Numbered from the stretch's first letter, positions 44,307 through 53,221 are shown. The stretch is 64,000 nt of DNA from Paraburkholderia monticola (GCF_001580545.1 NZ_LRBG01000022.1:434001-498000); one strand, 5' to 3'. Program-made: numbers and translations. Notes: generated from the sequence alone by a model not told the origin.

Positions 44307-46640
44307 ATGGGTATCAATTTCAGCCTCGACAGCGACGGCGGTGTAGTTGTACAACAGAACGCGGGCGGGGGCTTCAGCAACACCACCTTCAACGGCGGTG
44401 TGAGCGGCGGCTCGCAATCCAGCGGGCCGATGGCGCAGGGCGGCACGGACATCAACGCGTTCGCCAACGCGGAGCGGCGACAGGGCGTGCTCGGCTCGGG
44501 CATCGACATCGACAGCTTCAACAAGCTGACGCAGGGCATGATCCAGCCGTACATCGACCGCGCGAAGAAGGAGCAGTACGCCGAGGGCATGGCCCAAGCG
44601 GCGCAGGGCAAGTCGCTTATCGACATCGAGAACGACCAGCCGTGGTACACGAAGATTTACGGCCCCGACGCCACGGTGCAGGGCGCGCAGATGTTCAACA
44701 TCAACGCCGCGATGAACGACGCGCAGACGCAGTTCATGCAGGCGATGCCGCAGTTGCGCGAGCGCAGCCCCGATCAGGTGCGGCAGTACCTCGTGGACAA
44801 GATGGGCCAAGCACCGACGACGGGCGACCAGTTCACCGATGCGATGGTGCAGCAGAAGCTCGCAGAGCAGCTTCCGAAGATGCTCGACCAGCACATGCAG
44901 CAGTACGTGCAGTACACGCAGGAGCAGAACTACAACGGCTTCGCGAACATGGGGACGAGTGCGGCCAAGGCCATGCAGTCCACGCTGGCGGCAAGTCCTA
45001 ATGCGACGGACGATGACATCAACGCCGCGCACGCGGACTACCGTGCGCAGTTGGCCAAGCCGGACAACATGACGACCAACGCGTACCAACGCGCGCTGCG
45101 TGACATCACGATCTCGAATGCGACGAATGGTAACTGGCAGGGTGTGCGCGCTATTCAGGAGATGCCTGAGTATCAGCAGATGGACCCGCAGATGCAGGCG
45201 GAACTGACGGACAAGATTCCGCTGCTGGAGGCGCAGGCCGCGCAGAAGAACCCCGCTAACATGTCTCTGCAAGACAGCCGCGATGGGCTCGTGTTCCATC
45301 TGACGAAGGGCATCAGTCCGTACGGCTCGACACCGGCAGACCACGCGGCGGCGATTCAGGCGATGCAGTCTATGAACGACCAGTGGAAGCTCAAGAACGG
45401 TGACGCCACGCCTCTGTTCACGCAGACGCAGATGCGTCAGACGCTCTTACAGATGGACGAGAACAACCAGCGCCGCGCGCTCGGCGCGCAGAAGGCGTTG
45501 CTCGGTCAGCAGAACATCTCGCAGGCGCAGGCCGCGTGGACGAACTCATTCACCAGCGGCGACGGTGGCGCGAGCATGAAGGCGTACGAGGGCACGTATC
45601 CGTCGTGGGTCAAGGATCAGCAGCTTGACTCGATCTACAACAACGCCGTGCAGCAGCCCACCGACTCACCTGCACAGCAAGCCTTCTGGCCGCAGGCGTC
45701 GCAGAACGCCAAGTCCGGCCTGCTGGTCCCGGCGCTTCAGAAGACCATCCAGCGGCAGACTGCTGGCCTGCTCGACGGCGATGGTCCCGCGACCAACAGC
45801 CAAGTGTCGGCGCTCACCATCGCGCAGAACCTCCGCAATGGTCCGGGTGGTGTGCAGGCGGTGAAGGCGTACTTCGGGGATCAGGCCGAGGGCGCGCTCG
45901 CTATCCTCGACACGGTGCAGGACTTCCGCGACCCGGAGCAGATGGCCACGGCCCGCCAGCAGATCGCGCTGGGCAAGAACGCACAGCCATCCGATCTGGA
46001 GAAGAAGGCCGCGATTGCGTACGTCAAGGGGCAAGACCCTAGCGCGTGGCAATTCTGGAAGTCAGGTCAGCTTGACGGCTACCACCTGAACGACGCGGCT
46101 ATCGGCAACCTGTCGAACGAGATCGGCCCGATCATGGCGCAGAAGATGAAGGCGTTCCCGTCGATGTCGCAGGACGACGCGGCGCAGTCAGCTATGCGTC
46201 AGTACCTCGGTAACGCCGACCTCATGCCGGGAACGTACGTGCCAGAGGATCGCGCGAAGTGGGGTCCGGGCAACGGCTTCCAAGACTTCGTGGCGAAGAA
46301 CGGCGGCGCTGCCAACGGGCAGACCTCGACGCTGTACCAGCACGCGCTGAACGACATCGTGAAGCAGCAACTGACGGCACAGATCGCGAAGAACGGCGGC
46401 GACATGTCGAACTTCGACGCTGATAAGTGGAGCGGGCAGTACGGCATGTACATGGGCAACGGCAGGATGATGCTAATGATGACGAAGGGCGACGGCAGCA
46501 ACGCGAAGATTTACGTCGATGCTCGTGATGTCGGCGCACAGATGGACAAGCACCGCCTAGACGCGGCGTACCAGCAGCGCAAGGTCGGAGACTTGGGCAG
46601 TTACCAATCCGGCACTGGCGCGATGGACTTCACACCTTAA
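44307..46640 (+). CDS. Large phage-like protein resembling podovirus internal virion protein (T7 gp15 class)
   Basis: 777 residues, long, Gln/Asn/Ala-rich and mainly helical, with no signal or membrane segment. The size is close to T7 gp15 (747 aa). The end of the protein (GMYMGNGRMMLMMTKGDGSN, then KIYVDARDVGAQM and a basic helix) follows the same order as the gp15 C-terminus, and the preceding MSQDDAAQSAMRQYLGNADL resembles its helical repeat region. In T7, gp15 forms part of the core ejected into the cell. No other virion gene accompanies it. The family call is from remembered pattern and needs a profile search. Confidence 0.5.
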   Translation: MGINFSLDSDGGVVVQQNAGGGFSNTTFNGGVSGGSQSSGPMAQGGTDINAFANAERRQGVLGSGIDIDSFNKLTQGMIQPYIDRAKKEQYAEGMAQAAQGKSLIDIENDQPWYTKIYGPDATVQGAQMFNINAAMNDAQTQFMQAMPQLRERSPDQVRQYLVDKMGQAPTTGDQFTDAMVQQKLAEQLPKMLDQHMQQYVQYTQEQNYNGFANMGTSAAKAMQSTLAASPNATDDDINAAHADYRAQLAKPDNMTTNAYQRALRDITISNATNGNWQGVRAIQEMPEYQQMDPQMQAELTDKIPLLEAQAAQKNPANMSLQDSRDGLVFHLTKGISPYGSTPADHAAAIQAMQSMNDQWKLKNGDATPLFTQTQMRQTLLQMDENNQRRALGAQKALLGQQNISQAQAAWTNSFTSGDGGASMKAYEGTYPSWVKDQQLDSIYNNAVQQPTDSPAQQAFWPQASQNAKSGLLVPALQKTIQRQTAGLLDGDGPATNSQVSALTIAQNLRNGPGGVQAVKAYFGDQAEGALAILDTVQDFRDPEQMATARQQIALGKNAQPSDLEKKAAIAYVKGQDPSAWQFWKSGQLDGYHLNDAAIGNLSNEIGPIMAQKMKAFPSMSQDDAAQSAMRQYLGNADLMPGTYVPEDRAKWGPGNGFQDFVAKNGGAANGQTSTLYQHALNDIVKQQLTAQIAKNGGDMSNFDADKWSGQYGMYMGNGRMMLMMTKGDGSNAKIYVDARDVGAQMDKHRLDAAYQQRKVGDLGSYQSGTGAMDFTP

Positions 46641-46695
46641 GCGTGGCGCGGCAGCGGCCTCGTGAGAAGCCGCTGCCTTACCTGCATCCTCACTG

Positions 46696-47736
46696 CTAAC
46701 CGAGCTTGCGGGCAAGATCGCGTACTTGCAAATGGGTGTATCGGTGCAGCATTCGTATGTCTTGGTGCCCAGTGATACTGGCGACGTCCATAACAGACAG
46801 CCCTTTCTCGAACAGGCGAGACGTAGCTTCATGGCGCAGATCATGGAAGTGAAAGTCGATGATTCCGGCGCGCTCGACGGCACGCCTAAAGGCCAGCTTC
46901 AGCGCGTTCGGAGTGAGGCCGGGAAACACGGCACCTTTAGGATCATCGTGTGGCGGGCGAAGCGTCAAAAGGGTTGAAACTGCGCGGCTCGAAAGTGCGA
47001 CACCCCTTGACCTTCCTGTCTTTGTCCGCGTCAATTGTATGGACGGCTCCTTGAGATGCACTCGCTCCCATTCAAGTCCTACTATCTCGCTTCGACGCAT
47101 CGCGGTTTCGAGCGCTAGAACGATGATAGGCAGCACGTACGGATTCTTTGTCGCTTCACACGCGTCCATCAGCGCAGTTTCTTCGGCACGGCTTAAACGA
47201 CGTTCGCGAGGTAACCCTTGCGGCGCACCCCGGACCCGTTGGAACGGATTCGTTTTGAAGTCCATGTCCCACTCGCCACGCGCTATTTCGATGACGTGCC
47301 CAAGCAAACTCTTGTCGCGATTCATCGTTGAGCCACTGACACGCTGCATGCGCTCATCACGCCATTGAGCAACACGGACTCCTGTCAGACCTTCCAAGGG
47401 ACAGTCAGCTATGGACTGTTTGAGCAAACCGCGCATGCGAATGGCTTCTTCGCCGCATGCTGTTTTGTGAGGAGTCACTTCCTCAAGGTAGCGGCGCATT
47501 AGATCACCGAACACGCGGTACTTCTGATCGCACTGCGCGGCGATGCGCTGTTGCGTCTCGACGGTGCAAATGTCTGCAACCCGCTTCGCGATGGCCGCTT
47601 CTTGCTCGGTCATCCATGCTTCGGCTTGGTCGCTTGTGCGGAAAGTGCGTGAAAGTCCGGGGAAACCTTTGCGGCGAATTTTGGCTGTGTACGACCCGTT
47701 GGGGCGCTTCTGAATAGTACCCATACCTGACTCCAT
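46696..47736 (-). CDS. Tyrosine-type site-specific integrase, distal copy
   Basis: 346 residues. An N-terminal arm-binding domain (GTIQKRPNGSYTAKIRRKGF) precedes a core-binding domain (~75-175) and a complete catalytic domain: Arg214 (LETAMRRSE), Lys239, HDLRHE (His298, Arg301), GH (His324) and nucleophile Tyr333 (HRYTH). It may start at ATG 47736 or at 47724 (MGTIQKRP). It is paralogous to the integrase at 47909-48859; the C-terminal 50 residues are closely similar but the N-terminal halves differ. Confidence 0.95.
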   Translation of the reverse strand: MESGMGTIQKRPNGSYTAKIRRKGFPGLSRTFRTSDQAEAWMTEQEAAIAKRVADICTVETQQRIAAQCDQKYRVFGDLMRRYLEEVTPHKTACGEEAIRMRGLLKQSIADCPLEGLTGVRVAQWRDERMQRVSGSTMNRDKSLLGHVIEIARGEWDMDFKTNPFQRVRGAPQGLPRERRLSRAEETALMDACEATKNPYVLPIIVLALETAMRRSEIVGLEWERVHLKEPSIQLTRTKTGRSRGVALSSRAVSTLLTLRPPHDDPKGAVFPGLTPNALKLAFRRAVERAGIIDFHFHDLRHEATSRLFEKGLSVMDVASITGHQDIRMLHRYTHLQVRDLARKLG

Positions 47737-47908
47737 GATTTAGTGGGTGCAGGTGCAGGCCGGTCATTGCCGCCGCCACTCGGCGGATACAGTATGCCAT
47801 GGAGAATTCGCCATCTGTTGCGCGCGGGCGTCAGCCGAGCGAGGCGAAGCCGACGCGAGCCGCGCATGCTTAAAGGTGCGGCCCGCAGCGGAGATTACAG
47901 CAGGGCCG

Positions 47909-48859
47909 TCAGTCGAGTTTCTTGGCTAAGTCTTCAGCGCGTAGGTGGGTGTAGCGCTGGAGATGCTTCAGGTTCTTGTGCCCGGTGATCGTTGCCACCT
48001 CCATGACATTCAGCCCCTTTTCGAACAGGCGGCTCGCGGCCTCATGGCGCAGATCGTGAAAGTGCAAGTTACCGAGGCCGCATTGCTCTCGCACTCGGCT
48101 GAAGGCGTACTTCATGGCTGACTGCGTTAGCTTGAACACGCGGCCCGTATGCGGGGGCGGGCACCACGTCAGCGCCTCGACTGCGCGAGTGGAAAGCGGC
48201 ACCTTGCGCGCGGTACCGTTCTTCGTCATCGGGAGGAGGGCAGTACGAGCTTTCACGTCGATGTTTTCCCATCGCAGCTTCGCTATCTCTCCCTGACGCA
48301 TGGCTGTCTCGATGGCGAGGATGATGGCCGGAGCGATCTCGCGGTTGAAGTCGATGGCCTTCTCGATCAGCCGCTCGTCGTCACCCGCCAAGAGGCGCAC
48401 ATCACGCGGCAGCGGGAGCTTAGGTCTACGCAGCCCGCGTACGGGGTTCGCAGACAGCCCCATGTCCCATTCATCAATAGCTACCTTGCAGACTGAGGAG
48501 ATGGCGTCGAGTTCGCGGCCAACCGTGCTTCCAAGAACTTCGGTGACTCGCCGGTCGCGCCATTCCGCAAGGTGCGGCTTACCGAACGCGGCGACCGGGA
48601 CGGCGCATAGGGCTTTCTCCTTCTTAAGCATCCGTTGCAGAACCCGACGCTCCCATTCTCCCGACCTACGATGCGGGGCCACCTGTGCAACGTATTTCCT
48701 GAAGAGATCGCCCACTGTCGGCCCGGTGTCGGCCTTCTCATGTTCCGCTGCCCAACGGAGCGCTTCCTTCTCGGTCGAGAACGTTGCGGACAGTTGCGGC
48801 TGTCCCTTGCGACGAATCTTTGCCTGCCATTTTGTCCCACGCACGCTGATTGAGGCCAT
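47909..48859 (-). CDS. Tyrosine-type site-specific integrase next to attR
   Basis: 316 residues starting MASISVRGTKWQAKIRRKGQ. The catalytic set is complete: Arg188, Lys213, HDLRHE (His268, Arg271), His294 and Tyr303 (QRYTH). The start codon lies inside an 11-bp inverted repeat and 41 bases from the direct repeat, the normal layout of an integrase beside its own att site. It is the best candidate for the enzyme that put the island into the ABC-F gene. Confidence 0.95.
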   Translation of the reverse strand: MASISVRGTKWQAKIRRKGQPQLSATFSTEKEALRWAAEHEKADTGPTVGDLFRKYVAQVAPHRRSGEWERRVLQRMLKKEKALCAVPVAAFGKPHLAEWRDRRVTEVLGSTVGRELDAISSVCKVAIDEWDMGLSANPVRGLRRPKLPLPRDVRLLAGDDERLIEKAIDFNREIAPAIILAIETAMRQGEIAKLRWENIDVKARTALLPMTKNGTARKVPLSTRAVEALTWCPPPHTGRVFKLTQSAMKYAFSRVREQCGLGNLHFHDLRHEAASRLFEKGLNVMEVATITGHKNLKHLQRYTHLRAEDLAKKLD

Positions 48860-48899
48860 TCATGTTCTCCAAGTGTTTGATTTTGAACATGAATGGGCG
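48832..48899. promoter_or_regulatory. Right-end arm-type sites and integrase promoter region
   Basis: CATTCATGTTC (48857-48867) and GAACATGAATG (48885-48895) form a perfect 11-bp inverted repeat with a 17-base loop covering the integrase start. Part of the right arm (48887-48899) is the inverse of 37658-37670 at the left end. TTGTCCCACG at 48832-48841 is also shared with the left end. Confidence 0.6.
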
Positions 48900-49030
48900 T
48901 CGTCTCGCACGACCGCGAGTTCGTGAGCGGCCTCGCGAACCGCATCATCGAAGTGAAGACCGATGGCACGCTGAACGACTTCGGCGGCAACTACGAGGAC
49001 TTCCTGACGAGTCAGGGCGTGCAGTAAGCG
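48900..49030 (+). pseudogene. attR-type direct repeat: displaced 3' fragment of the ABC-F gene
   Basis: Encodes the last 41 residues of the ABC-F protein (VSHDREFVSGLANRIIEVKT onward to GVQ) plus stop at 49025-49027, in the right frame but with no start. It is 128/131 identical to 37519-37649. The downstream terminator suggests this is the original chromosomal end of the gene. Confidence 0.95.
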
Positions 49031-49057
49031 GCTGGTCGCTGCTCTTCAGCGATCCCC

Positions 49058-49098
49058 AAAGTCCCACCCCGGCAGTCTGCCGGCGTGGGACTTTTTTC
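49058..49098 (+). terminator. Original ABC-F gene terminator, now displaced by the island
   Basis: AGTCCCAC...GGCAG pairs with CCGGCGTGGGACT (49059-49092), then TTTTTT. It follows the attR copy of the gene end by about 30 bases. No equivalent hairpin follows the active gene at 37646. Confidence 0.88.
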
Positions 49099-49100
49099 AT

Positions 49101-49877
49101 TCACCGGCCCAGCGCGAGCCTTCGAATGACTTCATCCAGCTTGCCCATCGGGCGAGCCTGTCCAGGAACCGCCCCGTTCGCAGGCTTCGCCGCCCTCGCC
49201 GTGGGGTGCCTCATGAGTTCGTGTGGAGGCTGCATCGGGTGACTTCGCAACGCGCTTTCCGCTTCCCGCCCAAGCGCGACGAACTTCACGGATCGAGGGA
49301 AGAGGTCGATGAAGTCAGTCAGAATCTGGCCCGTCGCCTGTAGCTCGTGATTCGATGGGCGGCGGTTGCTCTCGATATCGTCGTCCGCGAACGGATGAAA
49401 CGGGAACGCATTCCATAGCGCGAACTCCGTCGGTCCGAAGCCATTGGCGAGCATCGTCTGCCAGACGACCGAGGCGGTTCTCTCATAGACACCGTATTCG
49501 CGGTCCGTCATTCGCGACAGCGCAGCGGGGCAACTGGTGCGGGCGGCCGCACCGGGCAGGTAGGGGGCTGGTAGCGGGCTACGCTCCGATCCCATGGTCA
49601 AGCCGTTGAGCTTCGTATCGTTGCCAAGCAGAATCCGCTCGGAGGTCATCGCGATGCCGGTGAAACGCCCGCCGCGGCAACTCAGTGCCTCGGCAATCAG
49701 GATCACCTTGACGCTGGTGCGGCGCGCTTGCAGGTAGGCCGCAAGCTGTTGCCGGCGAATCAGTGGTGCGTCGATGCCGGGCTGATCGCGCTCATCGGTC
49801 TGCGACCATGGATTGAACACGTTGGCCATTGGGCGCCATTCGGCGAGGCACTGAACGAAGTCCCGGGCGGCGGTCAT
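49101..49877 (-). CDS. Uracil-DNA glycosylase-like protein
   Basis: 258 residues. The segment SVKVILIAEALSCRGGRFTG followed by IAMTSERILLGNDT, the later FALWNAFPFHPF and the final VKFVALGREAESAL resemble the uracil-DNA glycosylase superfamily fold, in which the N-terminal strand loop and the late strand bind uracil and DNA. The usual catalytic motifs of UDG families 1-4 are not obvious, so activity is uncertain. The ATG at 49877 is the best start; a longer frame from 49925 runs through a terminator. Confidence 0.7.
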   Translation of the reverse strand: MTAARDFVQCLAEWRPMANVFNPWSQTDERDQPGIDAPLIRRQQLAAYLQARRTSVKVILIAEALSCRGGRFTGIAMTSERILLGNDTKLNGLTMGSERSPLPAPYLPGAAARTSCPAALSRMTDREYGVYERTASVVWQTMLANGFGPTEFALWNAFPFHPFADDDIESNRRPSNHELQATGQILTDFIDLFPRSVKFVALGREAESALRSHPMQPPHELMRHPTARAAKPANGAVPGQARPMGKLDEVIRRLALGR

Positions 49878-49898
49878 GGAGTCGAAGTTTTCCGAAGC

Positions 49899-49927
49899 AA
49901 AAAAATGCCGGGCAAGTCCCGGCATTC
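49899..49927 (-). terminator. Rho-independent terminator after the DUF1289 gene
   Basis: On the minus strand AATGCCGGG and CCCGGCATT (49926-49904) form a 9-bp stem followed by a T run. It separates the DUF1289 gene from the glycosylase-like gene. Confidence 0.88.
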
Positions 49928-49975
49928 TTCAGGGTGGCGAGCAACCTCGACCCGCCATGCGCGCGACGAATACGC

Positions 49976-50179
49976 TCACACCTTGTCGTTCTGAAACCGC
50001 ATCGCCGTGCCATCCCGTTCGATCCGGGCCCAGATCGCACGCTTTTCCTCGTCGCTGAGGAACACCCAGTTGGACACTTCGGTGGCGGTGCGGCCGCAGC
50101 CTTTGCAGACCTCGTCGAACAGCGTGGAGCACACGCCGATGCACGGGCTGTCGGGAAGATCGTGGAGATTCGAAGTCAT
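49976..50179 (-). CDS. DUF1289 family small Cys protein
   Basis: 67 residues with the DUF1289 pattern SPCIGVCSTLFDEVCKGCGR (four cysteines, C-x3-C-x7-C-x2-C) and WVFLSDEEKRAIWARI. The four Cys may bind metal. Function is not established. ATG 50179 is preceded by AAGGTTTCCG on the minus strand. Confidence 0.88.
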   Translation of the reverse strand: MTSNLHDLPDSPCIGVCSTLFDEVCKGCGRTATEVSNWVFLSDEEKRAIWARIERDGTAMRFQNDKV

Positions 50180-50296
50180 CGGAAACCTTGGAGCGGGGAG
50201 GCAAAGTCCCGCTATGTTAACCGATGCGCGGCACGCGTCTGCGACGCGCTGGTCAGCGTCATGCGAAGTACGCGCGAATCGCCCCGACGCGGGCCA

Positions 50297-51598
50297 TCAC
50301 GCTCCGACCGCCAGTTGCCACAACAGCGCAGCATTCAGCGCAATGATGAATGCCGCCGACAGCCACGCCAGCGCGAGCGGCAGGCCGCGCACGCGCCAGC
50401 CGCGCATCAGCGTCGCATCGGACGCACAGCGGATCAGCGGGACGACCGCGAGCGGCAATTGCAGGCTCAGCACGACCTGGCTCGCGACCAGCAACTGGTT
50501 CGAGCCATGCTGGCCGAACAGTCCCACCGCGAACAGCGCCGGCCCGATCGCGAGCGCGCGCGTGAGCAGCGCGCGTTTCCAGCGCGGCAGCCGCAGCCGC
50601 AAGAAGCCCTCCATCACGGCCTGTCCGGCCAGCGTGCCGGTGACGGTCGCGCTGAGCCCGCACGCGAGCAGCGCCGCCGCGAACAGGATGCCGGCCCAGC
50701 GGTTGCCGACGAGCGGCGCGATCAGTCGATGCGCATCGGCCAGATCGGTCACGTCGCGATGGCCGCTCGCATAGAACACGGCCGCGGCGACGATCAGCAG
50801 CGCCGCGTTGATCACGAACGCGAACGCCAGCGAGCCGAAGGTATCGAGATTGACGACGTGCAGCGCGACCTTGATCTGCGCGTCGCTGCTGTCCGGCGCG
50901 TGATGCTTGACGAGCGCCGAATGCAGATACAGGTTGTGCGGCATGACCGTCGCGCCGACGATGCCCGCCGCGAGCCACAGCATGCCCGCGTTTCTGATCA
51001 GCTCGATGCTCGGCGCGGTGCCGGCGAGCGCCGCGTGCCAGTCGGGCCGCGCGAGCGCGAGCTGCACGACGAAGCACAGGCCGACGAAGCCGATCAACGC
51101 GGCGATCACCGCCTCCAGCCTGCGGCCGCCTTTCTGCTGGAGCGCGAGCAGCGCGAACGTGCAGACCGCCGACATCAGCACGCCGACCGTCAGCGACACG
51201 CCGAGCAGCAGTTGCAACGCAACGGCGCTGCCGACCACCTCGGCGACATCGCAAGCGATGATCGCGACTTCGCTGGTCAGCCACAGGAACAGGGTCGCGC
51301 GTCGACCATTGCGTTCGCGGCACAGTTGGGCAAGATCGCGCCCGGTCACGACACCGAGGCGCGACGACAGCCATTGCATCAGCATCCCCATCAGGCTCGC
51401 CAGCAGCACGATGCCGAGCAGCCTGTAGCCGTAGCCCGCGCCGGCGCCGAGCGCGGTCGCCCAGTTGCCGGGATCGATATAGCCGACCGCGATCAGCGCG
51501 CCGGCGCCGAGGAACGAGAACCAGTGCGCCGGACGCGTCGGATCGGCCGGCAGACGCCGGCGCCGGTTGGGACGCATCGCGAAAGGATTGGTATTCAT
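50297..51598 (-). CDS. mntH: Nramp-family divalent metal transporter (MntH-like)
   Basis: 433 residues, eleven or so helices. The metal-binding motifs are intact: DPGN in helix 1 (GYIDPGNWATAL) and MPHN in helix 6 (GATVMPHNLYLHSAL). It should import Mn2+ (possibly Fe2+) with H+. I chose the ATG at 51598 (MNTNPFAMRPNRRRR); the frame from 51652 adds 18 residues with no support. Confidence 0.94.
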   Translation of the reverse strand: MNTNPFAMRPNRRRRLPADPTRPAHWFSFLGAGALIAVGYIDPGNWATALGAGAGYGYRLLGIVLLASLMGMLMQWLSSRLGVVTGRDLAQLCRERNGRRATLFLWLTSEVAIIACDVAEVVGSAVALQLLLGVSLTVGVLMSAVCTFALLALQQKGGRRLEAVIAALIGFVGLCFVVQLALARPDWHAALAGTAPSIELIRNAGMLWLAAGIVGATVMPHNLYLHSALVKHHAPDSSDAQIKVALHVVNLDTFGSLAFAFVINAALLIVAAAVFYASGHRDVTDLADAHRLIAPLVGNRWAGILFAAALLACGLSATVTGTLAGQAVMEGFLRLRLPRWKRALLTRALAIGPALFAVGLFGQHGSNQLLVASQVVLSLQLPLAVVPLIRCASDATLMRGWRVRGLPLALAWLSAAFIIALNAALLWQLAVGA

Positions 51599-52120
51599 CG
51601 TGCCTGAGCTGCCCGGAAACGCATCCTGTTGCAAGTCACATGCCCATTGCATGGGCGCGGCCGTCGCGCGACGCTATCGCGCAGCGCGCATCAAAAGACC
51701 ATGATAGGAGCATTCTGACCATCGCGGCGACGCTGCATCCCGAAAAGGGTGCGCCGGATGCCGACGCAGCCCGGCATCGTCAGGCACCGTCGCGCGCCCG
51801 CGCGGGTCCTGGCGTCGCACCACCGGAATGCGGGCCGACGCCGACCTGACAACGAGTTGACAGCGACACGACAAAACCGCGCGGCCCGCACGCAACACGT
51901 AAAACGCGCGAGCGCGGCACGCGTATTTTTCGGTAGACACGCGCCGATAACCCGTTAAAATTGCGCCCATTTTGCAAGGGTGCGGGCAGAGCCTGTACCG
52001 TTTGCGCGACAGCTCCGGGTTCTTTTTTGGAGCGGGCAATAATTGGTGGTAGTTTTCGGGGTTTTCAGGGGGCCGTGCGCGCGACGGCGCGGCTGAGGGA
52101 CGACAGGATCGGAGAACGGG
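51599..52120. other. Divergent intergenic region between mntH and potF
   Basis: 522 bases holding both promoters. I do not see a clear MntR, Fur or PotR-type site, nor a gene; Arg-rich frames on both strands are shadows. A T-rich stretch near 52021 precedes potF. Confidence 0.45.
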
Positions 52121-53221
52121 ATGAACAAACGGATAGTGGGGCAGGTGGCAGCGCTTGTCTTGTGCGCGGCGCCGTGGCTGACGGCCGCTGCGAAGGATAC
52201 GCAACTCAACGTGTATAACTGGTCCGATTACATCGCCAAGGACACGATCCCGAACTTCACGAAGCAGACCGGCGTCCAGGTCAAGTACGACAACTACGAC
52301 AGCGACGACACGCTGCAGGCCAAGCTGCTCACCGGCAACTCGGGCTACGACATCGTCGTGCCGACCAGCAACTACGCGGGCAAGCAGATCGCCGCGGGCA
52401 TCTTCGAGCCGCTCGACAAATCGAAGCTGCCGAACCTCAAATACCTCGACCCGTCGCTGATGGCGCTCGTCGCCGGCGCCGATCCGGGCAACAAGTACGT
52501 GGTGCCCTGGGCGTACGGTACGACCGGCCTCGGCTACAACGTGACGAAGGTCCAGCAGATCCTCGGCAAGGACGTGCCGCTCGATAACTGGGACATTCTG
52601 TTCAAGCCGGAAAACATCTCGAAGCTGAAGGCCTGCGGCGTGTCGGTGCTCGACGCGCCGGACCAGATGTTCGCGGCCGCACTGCACTACATGGGCAAGG
52701 ACCCGATGAGCACGAACCCGGCCGACTACCGCGCCGCGCTCGAAATGCTCAAGAAGATCCGCCCGTACATCACGCAGTTCAACTCGTCGGGCTATATCAA
52801 CGACCTCGTCGGCGGCGACGTCTGCTTCGCGTACGGCTGGTCGGGCGACGTCGTGATCGCCAAGCATCGCGCGGTCGAGGCGAAGAAGCCGTACAAGATC
52901 GAGTACTTCGTGCCGAAGGGCGGCGCGCCGGTGTGGTTCGACGTGATGGCGATTCCGAAGGACGCGAAGCACAAGGAAGCCGCGCTCGAGTGGATCAACT
53001 ACATCGAGACACCGCAGGTGCACGCCGCGATCACCAACGCCGTGTACTACCCGAGCGTCAATATGGAAGCGCGCAAATACGTGGACAAGGACGTCGCGAA
53101 CGATCCGGCCGTGTATCCGTCGCCGGAAACCATCAAGACGCTGTTCCTGCTGAAGCCGCTGCCGCAGGAAATCCAGCGGCTCCAAACGCGGCTGTGGACC
53201 GAGTTCAAGTCCGGCCGCTAA
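52121..53221 (+). CDS. potF: Polyamine ABC transporter periplasmic binding protein
   Basis: 366 residues with a Sec signal (MNKRIVGQVAALVLCAAPWL) and the PotD/PotF fold: LNVYNWSDYIAKDTIPNFTK at the mature start, then SGYDIVVPTSNYAGKQI and ALEWINYIETPQVHAAI. It binds putrescine or related diamines in the periplasm. It is followed by potG-I on the same strand, an intact PotFGHI order. Confidence 0.94.
   Translation: MNKRIVGQVAALVLCAAPWLTAAAKDTQLNVYNWSDYIAKDTIPNFTKQTGVQVKYDNYDSDDTLQAKLLTGNSGYDIVVPTSNYAGKQIAAGIFEPLDKSKLPNLKYLDPSLMALVAGADPGNKYVVPWAYGTTGLGYNVTKVQQILGKDVPLDNWDILFKPENISKLKACGVSVLDAPDQMFAAALHYMGKDPMSTNPADYRAALEMLKKIRPYITQFNSSGYINDLVGGDVCFAYGWSGDVVIAKHRAVEAKKPYKIEYFVPKGGAPVWFDVMAIPKDAKHKEAALEWINYIETPQVHAAITNAVYYPSVNMEARKYVDKDVANDPAVYPSPETIKTLFLLKPLPQEIQRLQTRLWTEFKSGR

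Larger units (their letters stand above)
37519..49030. mobile_element. Genomic island of ~11.4 kb integrated in the ABC-F gene
   Basis: The boundaries are the 131-bp direct repeats at 37519-37649 and 48900-49030. Inside are two tyrosine recombinases beside the right end, a serine recombinase, small phage-like genes, a large virion-protein-like gene, and a lower-GC cassette on the left. The left repeat completes the ABC-F reading frame, so host function is kept. No capsid, terminase, replication or conjugation genes were recognised; it is a satellite, a remnant prophage or a mobilisable island rather than an autonomous element. Confidence 0.93.

Noticed and set aside
49829..51607. 592-codon plus-strand frame opposite the Nramp gene
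   Set aside because: Antisense shadow with Gln/Arg/His/Asp low-complexity; the minus strand encodes a full Nramp transporter with intact metal motifs.
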